NCBI GenBank assembly: GCA_016208805.1
Contig: JACQXL010000169.1
Coordinates: forward strand, 1-28,833
Source of the DNA: Planctomycetota bacterium
GTDB lineage: Bacteria; Planctomycetota; MHYJ01; JACQXL01
DNA length: 28,833 nt
Direction of reading: 5' to 3'
Shown here in pieces: positions 8,594-14,788 of this stretch. A program made the position numbers and the translations under genes. Under the pieces are notes generated by a model. The model saw only the letters and a list, made by a program, of their open reading frames with translations, was not told the DNA's origin and made no database searches. Numbering within the stretch: the stretch's first letter is position 1; every line of letters begins with the position of its first letter.

Positions 8594-9817
8594 TTAAGTT
8601 GTCGGTAAATCAGCGCCGGACGAAGGTTTCGCCTCCGTGGACGCCGCCGGAGTTACCGGTGTTTCGTCTTCTTTTTCCTCGTCCTCGTCGTAGAGTTCCT
8701 TCATATCAATCTCGTCCACGTTCTTGCGCATCAACAGATAGATAATATTATAAGACGAGAAGTAGTAAGAGACCAGGTAGGATACCATAAACCCATAAAC
8801 CAGTATCAGCACGACCGCGATAATGAAAGCGGCGATGACCATCGTGATGCCTTCGGCGTGCGGCGCCTGGGCCGCGCCGGCCAGCGTGAACCGGGCCGGT
8901 AATCCGGTGCTGGCCAATACCTGGTAGAGTTTATCGCCCATCCCCAGTTGGGTGGCCTTGAGGGCGAACTTAACCATCAAATGCGTAAAGACACCGACGA
9001 ATATAAAGGTGGCCAGCCCATAGACAATGGCAACCAGATGATACCAGATGTAGTGCCAGGGCCGGGCATAGAGATACTGGAACGAGCGGCTGATGGCGTC
9101 AAAACTGTCGCTGGATTCTACGGCGATGGTGCCGTAGAACATCGGCGAGGCGAACCTGAAGCCAATCAGGATAAAGACCATAATGAAACCGGACAGAATC
9201 GCCAGCGGGATGCCCAGGCCGACCAGGAGTTCGCCGGCATACGGAATCCGGCCGACCAGCCCGCCCAGCACATTGCAACCGAAGAAGAACAGGAATCCCA
9301 GGACCGTGATAATCCAGGGCGACAGGAAGGCCAGGTATTTATGGCCGGTGAACTTGAGCGACTTGCCCAGTTCCAGGCCCTCGTCCTTGGTCAGGTTGAC
9401 CGCGGCGGTGCGGCTGATAGCGCCGCCGAAATACGCCCAGATAATCACCAACAGCAGATAAACTATCGGAATCACATACCAGGCATACGGCTGGAAGGTC
9501 AAACCGGAAAGACACTTAAGCGGGGTCCAGCCGCCCATAACGCACTCGCGCGGCGAGGGATGGCAATCCGCCGGGCTCGGCAGATGCGAATCGGCCGTAA
9601 ATGCCAGCGTTTTGGCTGAATGCTTGAATAACATCGTCAGCGGAACATCGCGGTTGACCAGATGGTCCCAGATACTGGAATCAAGGATACAGGCGGCCCC
9701 GAAGATAATCACAATGGAAAGCGTCAGTGCGATGAAGCCGAGCAGCAGTTTCTTGACATCCAGGGCGACCGAGAAACCGTTAAACAGGTCGGTCCATTTG
9801 CCTTTCAATTCTCTCAT
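8594..9817 (-). CDS. polytopic inner-membrane protein, function unknown
   Basis: The 407-residue protein has about six to seven hydrophobic segments, including residues about 25-46, a segment after FQPYAWYVIPIVYLLLVIIW, LAFLSPWIITVLGFLFFFG, two around LAILSGFIMVFILIGF and WYHLVAIVYGLATFIFVGVF, and a last one near IAAFIIAVVLILVYGFMVSYLVSYY. A charged, acidic cytoplasmic tail (DEIDMKELYDEDEEKEDE) closes the protein. A loop of about 50 residues between the first two segments carries three cysteines. The start at 9817 is supported by GGAGGG ten bases upstream. It heads the unit that contains rpmB. No family was recognised with confidence. Confidence 0.8.
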   Translation of the reverse strand: MRELKGKWTDLFNGFSVALDVKKLLLGFIALTLSIVIIFGAACILDSSIWDHLVNRDVPLTMLFKHSAKTLAFTADSHLPSPADCHPSPRECVMGGWTPLKCLSGLTFQPYAWYVIPIVYLLLVIIWAYFGGAISRTAAVNLTKDEGLELGKSLKFTGHKYLAFLSPWIITVLGFLFFFGCNVLGGLVGRIPYAGELLVGLGIPLAILSGFIMVFILIGFRFASPMFYGTIAVESSDSFDAISRSFQYLYARPWHYIWYHLVAIVYGLATFIFVGVFTHLMVKFALKATQLGMGDKLYQVLASTGLPARFTLAGAAQAPHAEGITMVIAAFIIAVVLILVYGFMVSYLVSYYFSSYNIIYLLMRKNVDEIDMKELYDEDEEKEDETPVTPAASTEAKPSSGADLPTT

Positions 9818-9834
9818 ATCTTAACCCTCCGTTT

Positions 9835-9900
9835 CAGTAAGCGGATTTAACGGATTGAACTAATAAATTATATCTGTTTTATCCGCTTAATCTGTTTACT
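9835..9900. repeat. dispersed repeat (TAAACGGATTAA family), inverted arms
   Basis: The left arm AGTAAGCGGATTTAACGGAT and the right arm ending ATCCGCTTAATCTGTTTAC are imperfect reverse complements. This is one of several related blocks found directly 5' of - strand genes (17524-17612, 26763-26820 and 28758-28780). Confidence 0.8.
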
Positions 9901-9944
9901 ACTATATATTGGCTGGGGATGAAGTCAAGAAAATATTCAAGTAT

Positions 9945-10030
9945 AAATAAAAAAACCGTCCCGCACCCAAATGTTGAGATTACTCTCTGATGTTATCAGA
10001 GCCCACACAAACATTTAGGTGCGGGACGGT
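9945..10030 (-). terminator. strong Rho-independent terminator of the larE unit
   Basis: Read on the - strand, a 13-bp perfect stem ACCGTCCCGCACC / GGTGCGGGACGGT extends imperfectly through AAATGTT and is followed by TTTTTTTATTT. The long loop contains its own hairpin (CTCTGA-TAACA-TCAGAG type, 9985-10001), giving a stacked structure. It lies 22 bp beyond the larE stop and before the next gene's leader repeat. Confidence 0.9.
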
Positions 10031-10051
10031 TGATAGTAGCGTTGGGGGTTT

Positions 10052-11404
10052 TTAGAACAGCCGCATCACAAAGGTCTTTATCTGGGCGAAGAGGCCTTTG
10101 TCCTGGAGCCGGGCAATCTCGGCGCCGGCTACCCAGAGGCACTGGCATATCATACAGGCCGCAATTTCCATATCCGGCGCATCAATGCTTTTGATTCTGA
10201 CCAGCGGGGTCTGGCAGAACGGGCAGGCGGATTTGTCCGCCACGGCGGATGTGCCTTTGGCATCACCGCTGTTTTTACAGACTGATTCGGGCGAGCCCGT
10301 GGCGGCCCGGACCGCAGACGGGATATTGAACTTCACCCGCTGGCCCAGCGCCTTTTCCAGTTCGTTGACATTGAACCAGACGCCGCCGCAGTGACCGCAC
10401 TGCTTATAATGGCCGGGCCGGGTGATAATCTCGTCTAACTCATTGTCACGGCAGTCCGGACAGGCCAGATAACTGTCTATAACCTTGACCTCCTGGATTT
10501 CATCCGCGGCCTCCGGTGCGGCATCCGTCTCAACATCCAGATATTCCTCTCGCGAGATATTCCTGTTCATACTTCCACTCCTATATCCCTCCAAATCTAC
10601 GGTTACGTAATCATATCCCAGTTGCTGGAGTTTCCGGACTATCTGGTCTTTGTGTTGGACCAGGAGCGGAAGACGGTCTGGCTCAATCTCAATGCGGGCC
10701 AGGTTAACCTCGTTGGTGACGAATTCAGACTTATACCGGTGCGAGCGGACTCTGCAAACCTTAAAGCCCAAGCCCATCAGGAAATCCTCGGCCTGTTCCA
10801 CCCGCTGAAGTTTGGCCGGCGTAATATTTTCGCCGTAGGGCAGTCTTGATGCCAGGCAGGCATAGGCCGGTTTATCCCAGGTGGGCACGCCCAATGACCT
10901 GGAAAGTTCTCTTACCTCCTCTTTGGTCAATCCGGCTTCTTTCAGTGGCGAGCGGACCTTTAACTCTACGGCCGCCCGCCGGCCGGGTCTGAAGTCAGCC
11001 CCGTCGGTTACCGTCGTTCCATCCAGCACATACGGGATATTTTCTTTATCGGCCATCGCGCCCAGTTTCTTAAATAATTCCTGCTTGCAGTAGTAGCAGC
11101 GGTCGGGCGGATTGCCGGTAAATCCCTCTGATTGCAGTTCCGATGTCTGGATGATGCGGTGGCTGAGGTTAAGTTGTTTGGCGAATGCAACGGCATCGTT
11201 AAATTCGGACTTGGGGTATGTTTCGGATATGGCGGTGACGGCAATGGCGCGCCGGCCCAGCGCCTCATTCGCCGCATAGGCCAGGAAGGTGCTGTCCACG
11301 CCGCCGGAATAGGCCACCACCACGCCGCCGCAGGCGCGGAGAATGTCCTGCAGTTTCTTGTATTTGGATTCCAGTTCGGATGATATACTCATCGGATTAA
11401 TCAT
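10052..11404 (-). CDS. larE: LarE-family ATP-dependent sulfur transferase with two C-terminal zinc-ribbon domains
   Basis: Residues 1-290 match LarE, the PP-loop enzyme that adenylates and sulfurates a pyridinium dicarboxylate precursor of the nickel-pincer cofactor. The PP-loop SGGVDS is at 33-38. Cys103 and Cys106 (DRCYYCK) plus Cys183 (YACLASR) fit the three-cysteine variant reported to hold a [4Fe-4S] cluster, rather than the single-cysteine sacrificial type. Beyond this lie two zf-TFIIB-like ribbons: Cys315/318/336/339 (ending CGGVWFNVNEL) and Cys394/397/417/420 (CLWVAGAEI), so the 450 residues far exceed the usual 270-290. No larA, larB or larC is in the window, so the actual substrate is open. 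The ATG overlaps the upstream stop (ATGA), implying translational coupling; a second ATG lies four codons in. A strong terminator follows. Confidence 0.88.
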   Translation of the reverse strand: MINPMSISSELESKYKKLQDILRACGGVVVAYSGGVDSTFLAYAANEALGRRAIAVTAISETYPKSEFNDAVAFAKQLNLSHRIIQTSELQSEGFTGNPPDRCYYCKQELFKKLGAMADKENIPYVLDGTTVTDGADFRPGRRAAVELKVRSPLKEAGLTKEEVRELSRSLGVPTWDKPAYACLASRLPYGENITPAKLQRVEQAEDFLMGLGFKVCRVRSHRYKSEFVTNEVNLARIEIEPDRLPLLVQHKDQIVRKLQQLGYDYVTVDLEGYRSGSMNRNISREEYLDVETDAAPEAADEIQEVKVIDSYLACPDCRDNELDEIITRPGHYKQCGHCGGVWFNVNELEKALGQRVKFNIPSAVRAATGSPESVCKNSGDAKGTSAVADKSACPFCQTPLVRIKSIDAPDMEIAACMICQCLWVAGAEIARLQDKGLFAQIKTFVMRLF

Positions 11405-12213
11405 TTGCTGTCCGGCTCTTTAGTTTCTGCGGCATCGCGGCGGATGTCGGCCAGCCGGTCCGGCCGCCGGCGCTGCGACCTGATACTGAAAAATATAACC
11501 AGGCCCAACACCCCCAGCGCCGCAATCAGTCCAATCGCGATGATTAGCCCGAACTCTTTAGCCGCGCTGGACGGCGGCAGATGGACTTTGGTTATCCGGC
11601 GTCCGATGATAAACGGCGCATCGTTGTAAAGGCCGGGTTGCCTGCCCCGTTCAAGTTCATAGCGGGCAATCTTCAGGAAGGCGCCTTCTATTTCAACATC
11701 ATCGGCATTACGGCGCGAGTCTTCAAAGGAGGTAAATTTATCCGGCTGGTCTATCAGGTGGAAGCGGTAGAACCGGTCGTAGCGCGGGTCGGCCACCACG
11801 CCTTCGTAATAAATCTCCACGCCGCCCGGATTGGTGTTAAGTTTATAGGGATTAAGATAAAGCAGGAGGCCGCTGGCCCGGATGAATTCGGCCCGGTGCG
11901 CCGCGGGGTTCTTTAACAATTCCTGGTGAGTCACTTTGGGATTAACCCGTTTTGATATTTCATCAGGAGATAATTCGCTGACATATTTCATCAGGGTGTT
12001 GTAGGGCTCGTCCTGGGTCAGCCGGGTTCGGTCTATGACGCTATCAAAGCGCCCTTCAAAGCGTTTGTATATTAACGGGCTGTCCGGCGGCGCGGGCGAG
12101 ACGGTTTCAGGCAGTTCAATCGCCGGCGATATGGGCGTGATATCCTGGGCCACGGCAAAATTAATCGCCGCAATAATGACAAATAAACAGACTAAAATAA
12201 CTCGTTGAATCAT
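11401..12213 (-). CDS. exported single-span membrane protein, function unknown
   Basis: The 270-residue protein has an N-terminal signal sequence (MIQRVILVCLFVIIAAINFAV, cleaved after about residue 22). An extracytoplasmic domain of about 190 residues follows, with a conserved-looking core (FIRASGLLLYLNPYKLNTNPGGVEIYYEGVV). One transmembrane helix lies near residues 221-243 (FGLIIAIGLIAALGVLGLVIFF), with a basic then acidic cytoplasmic tail (RSQRRRPDRLADIRRDAAE). Its stop overlaps the larE start by 4 bp, so the pair is translationally coupled. The partnership with larE is a lead on function, not proof. Confidence 0.8.
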   Translation of the reverse strand: MIQRVILVCLFVIIAAINFAVAQDITPISPAIELPETVSPAPPDSPLIYKRFEGRFDSVIDRTRLTQDEPYNTLMKYVSELSPDEISKRVNPKVTHQELLKNPAAHRAEFIRASGLLLYLNPYKLNTNPGGVEIYYEGVVADPRYDRFYRFHLIDQPDKFTSFEDSRRNADDVEIEGAFLKIARYELERGRQPGLYNDAPFIIGRRITKVHLPPSSAAKEFGLIIAIGLIAALGVLGLVIFFSIRSQRRRPDRLADIRRDAAETKEPDSK

Positions 12214-12249
12214 AATATCTGGAATCAGTGAAATCTGCGTAATCCGTTG

Positions 12250-12651
12250 TTATGAAGGCAACTGGGCGCGGATAATATATCTCATTATTTTATCGGAGTC
12301 TTGCGAGGTAATTTCCTTGAACTTCAGCCCCATTTTACATTGCTTGGTAACCTCGTTAACCGAGTCAATCCAGGCCACCCGGGTCAATGCCTTGACCGAC
12401 TCGGTTTCAGTCGGTAACATAATATTAATACCGATAACTATTTTCTGGGTTAAAAGGTCGGGCAGCCAGCCGAGGTTTGGCACGGTTCCATCCAGGAGGA
12501 TACCGCCCGCGCTGATGTTGTTGGTTATCCCCTGATAGATTTCTTCAAGCCGCGGGTCGGTGATATGCGAGCAGAAGAATTTATAGCGGACCGTAAGGGT
12601 GGTTTTGATACGGATAAATTCCCGGCGTTCCTGTTCATAAAATGGTGACAT
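12250..12651 (-). CDS. PilZ-domain protein (putative c-di-GMP receptor)
   Basis: The 133 residues form a single PilZ domain. The arginine motif RREFIRI lies at about residues 9-15, the N-x-S-x-x-G motif (NNISAGGILL) about 30 residues on, and then come barrel strands ending CKMGLKFKEI. These are the two c-di-GMP-binding signatures of the family. No output domain is attached, so it probably acts by protein contact in the cytoplasm. It lies 12 bp downstream of the HU gene on the same strand, and a dispersed repeat separates it from the next gene. Confidence 0.85.
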   Translation of the reverse strand: MSPFYEQERREFIRIKTTLTVRYKFFCSHITDPRLEEIYQGITNNISAGGILLDGTVPNLGWLPDLLTQKIVIGINIMLPTETESVKALTRVAWIDSVNEVTKQCKMGLKFKEITSQDSDKIMRYIIRAQLPS

Positions 12652-12663
12652 AACAAAATGTGC

Positions 12664-12939
12664 CTATCCCAGCCGCTTTTTCACATTGCAGCCGACCTTG
12701 AAAACAATAACCTTGCGTTTCGGTACCATTACCTCTTTGCCCGTTTTTGGATTCCGGGCCTTGCGGGGTTTGCGTTCCTTAAGGATAAACACGCCGAAAT
12801 TGCGCAATTCCAGCCGGCCTTCCCTGATAACCGTGTCAATGATAATATCCAAAGCGGCCTGGATGGCTTTTTTGGCTTTGATATCCGGCATTTTGGCTTT
12901 CTTGGCGACCAGATGAGCGATGTCCTTTTTATGCACCAT
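12664..12939 (-). CDS. HU/IHF-family nucleoid DNA-binding protein
   Basis: The 91-residue protein has the family layout: a helical N-terminus (MVHKKDIAHLVAKKAKM), the signature GRLELRNFGVF, and the DNA-contacting arm RKARNPKTGKEVMVPKRKVIVFKVG. It bends and compacts DNA as a dimer. The start at 12939 is supported by a strong GAGGGGGG ribosome-binding site. The window's many palindromes and phased tandem arrays are plausible binding sites, but that is inference. HU and IHF subunits cannot be told apart here. Confidence 0.92.
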   Translation of the reverse strand: MVHKKDIAHLVAKKAKMPDIKAKKAIQAALDIIIDTVIREGRLELRNFGVFILKERKPRKARNPKTGKEVMVPKRKVIVFKVGCNVKKRLG

Positions 12940-12992
12940 AAATATCCCCCCTCTTAAGCAAACGCCCGATATGACACCAGAACATTTACTTT

Positions 12993-14300
12993 TTACTTCT
13001 TGAGCGGTTCCAACGTAAAGGTTATTTTCTTCTCTTCGTTATTTCGCAGGAGCGTGAGCGTTACTTTATCGTTGAGTTTCTTGACGCTCATCGCCACTTT
13101 TAAGTCAAGCATATCATTAATAGGTTTATTGTCAAGAAAAGTTAGAACATCGCCTTTGGCGACGCCGGCTTTTTCCGCGGGGCTGCCCGGCATCACGCCG
13201 CTGATAACCAATCCCTGTTTGGGTTTGTCTTTATCTTCCACAACTGCGGCTGATTTTACTTCCAGCGTTTTGCCGTCTGCCGGTTTCCCATCTTCAGGTT
13301 TCTTTTCCACCAGAACGCCTATCTTGACGTCAATGGTGATACCCAGCATCGGGCGGGTCTCGTCAACCTTTATGGTTTTGGTGAACCAGACATAATCGGC
13401 CGGGCTGTCGGTGTATTGGAACAACTCGGTGAGCGATTCCCTGTTCTCGGCGCTGAGTTCCACCATCAGGATAGCGCGGTAGTCAAGTTTGGTCCGCTCG
13501 GCCGCCCGGCGTGGTATGCCAAACCGGTGGACAATGTGCCCGCCGCCGACTATCACGACCATCTGCCCGCCGGCCGAATTAAGATGTTTGGCCACTGATT
13601 CGGCCATCGTATCTTCCCAGATACACTGCGATTCGTAGAAGCGGTCAAAATCCTTCTCCGTGAACCGGCCCATTTCCATATGGGGTTTGAACCTGGCCTT
13701 GACATACTCGCGATGGGTTTTGTCGGTTATATCTATATGTTCGGCTATCATTGTCTTCTCTTCATCCGTCAGCGATTTTATTCCGTTCTGGGCCACCTTC
13801 TGCCGGACCTCAGGCGGGGCGTTCAGGGCCACCACCTTAAGCGATTTGGCCTTGGCAAAGTTTACCAGCGGCTGATACATTATCCACTCAAAATTCCAGC
13901 GCCCGTAGTATTCGGTCTTGCGGAGCATCTCGTGCTCGCTGATACTACCCGCGACATAATCGTCCAGATATTTCTGGAACGGCCGCTGGAACATCTCCAT
14001 CCCTAACGAAACCTTGCTCTGGTTCTTCTCGTATAGGGCTTTAAGGACTCGCTCCTGCGCCTGGTGGTGCAGGACGTTGTCGTGCGTCTCGCCCACATAG
14101 ACCACGCCGGTCTTAGCCGCATCCTCTATCATCGCATCAAAATCCACGAAGGTCTGGTTCTTGACATCGTAGATTTTGCCGGCCAGTTCAGACTCAGGTT
14201 TGTCCAGCAATGACTTAAGCGAGGTTTCCTCGCCGCCGGCCGCAACATTACTGAATATCATCAGTGATAACATACCGGTTAATAGAACAAACCGCTTCAT
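12993..14300 (-). CDS. ChaN-like haem/iron-binding protein with C-terminal PDZ domain, exported
   Basis: The start is placed at 14300, where GGAAGGG precedes the ATG and a signal peptide begins (MKRFVLLTGMLSLMIFSNVAAG); a longer upstream frame lacks support. Residues about 40-290 match ChaN/DUF399: VVYVGETHDN (Glu71, His73), LGMEMFQRPFQ, YYGRWNFEW and VVIVGGGHIVHRFGIP. A PDZ domain fills about 345-435 (GLVISGVMPGSPAEKAGVAKGDVLTFLDN). ChaN proteins bind haem in iron uptake in some proteobacteria, but the role here is unproven. No lipobox cysteine is visible, so it is probably periplasmic rather than a lipoprotein. The start overlaps the stop of the upstream gene (ATGA), implying coupled translation. 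Confidence 0.87.
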   Translation of the reverse strand: MKRFVLLTGMLSLMIFSNVAAGGEETSLKSLLDKPESELAGKIYDVKNQTFVDFDAMIEDAAKTGVVYVGETHDNVLHHQAQERVLKALYEKNQSKVSLGMEMFQRPFQKYLDDYVAGSISEHEMLRKTEYYGRWNFEWIMYQPLVNFAKAKSLKVVALNAPPEVRQKVAQNGIKSLTDEEKTMIAEHIDITDKTHREYVKARFKPHMEMGRFTEKDFDRFYESQCIWEDTMAESVAKHLNSAGGQMVVIVGGGHIVHRFGIPRRAAERTKLDYRAILMVELSAENRESLTELFQYTDSPADYVWFTKTIKVDETRPMLGITIDVKIGVLVEKKPEDGKPADGKTLEVKSAAVVEDKDKPKQGLVISGVMPGSPAEKAGVAKGDVLTFLDNKPINDMLDLKVAMSVKKLNDKVTLTLLRNNEEKKITFTLEPLKK

Positions 14301-14788
14301 AATACCCTTCCTTTCTCTTCCGTTTCGGTTTCTATTGACGGTTTCTTGACCCAGTTTTCCCACTGGGCGTATTTGGGAACGTAATTAAAGAAAAATAACA
14401 GCGAAATGGACAGAAACAAATAGAAATCCAGCGGCTTGCCGGAGAGTATAAACAGGCACAGCCCTAAAATCGTTACCGCCTCGGACAGCGCATATCCGAC
14501 AATTGACGCCGTGAACAACCGCCGGATGCGCATCCTGATATCATCCGCTTGTTTGATGCCGGCCGTAAGTATCCGATTCCTGATAAATGCGGTCATAAAA
14601 AATCCGATTACGGTAATTCCCAGAAATACATATCTGACAGCATCCGCCGACCGGTTCGGCGCGACGGTTTTAATCCAGTCCGGGTTTCTCCTGATAATTG
14701 CAACTGCGGCAACATAGAAGACCAAACTGGCCATAATCGCCCCGCCGATTATCGCGCTGGTTTTATACTGTTTCTTGAGTTCGTCCAT
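14297..14788 (-). CDS. four-helix inner-membrane protein, function unknown
   Basis: The 163-residue protein has four hydrophobic spans in two pairs: AIIGGAIMASLVFYVAAVAII (about 12-32), YVFLGITVIGFFMTAFI (about 53-69), ASIVGYALSEAVTILGLCLFIL (about 94-115) and FYLFLSISLLFFFNYV (about 122-137). A basic amphipathic stretch (KQADDIRMRIRRLF) lies between the pairs. Its ATG directly follows the ppdK stop and its stop overlaps the ChaN-PDZ start, so the three genes form one operon. No family was recognised. Confidence 0.8.
   Translation of the reverse strand: MDELKKQYKTSAIIGGAIMASLVFYVAAVAIIRRNPDWIKTVAPNRSADAVRYVFLGITVIGFFMTAFIRNRILTAGIKQADDIRMRIRRLFTASIVGYALSEAVTILGLCLFILSGKPLDFYLFLSISLLFFFNYVPKYAQWENWVKKPSIETETEEKGRVL

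Noticed and set aside
8948..9619. Open frame on the + strand opposite the polytopic membrane protein
   Set aside because: The - strand shows clear membrane segments and a strong ribosome site. The + product is hydrophilic low-complexity sequence typical of an antisense of hydrophobic codons.
10287..10301. CGGGC-GA-GCCCG in the larE zinc-ribbon linker as another in-frame insertion
   Set aside because: The linker is poorly conserved, so there is no family alignment to show that residues were added. It is left as possible only.
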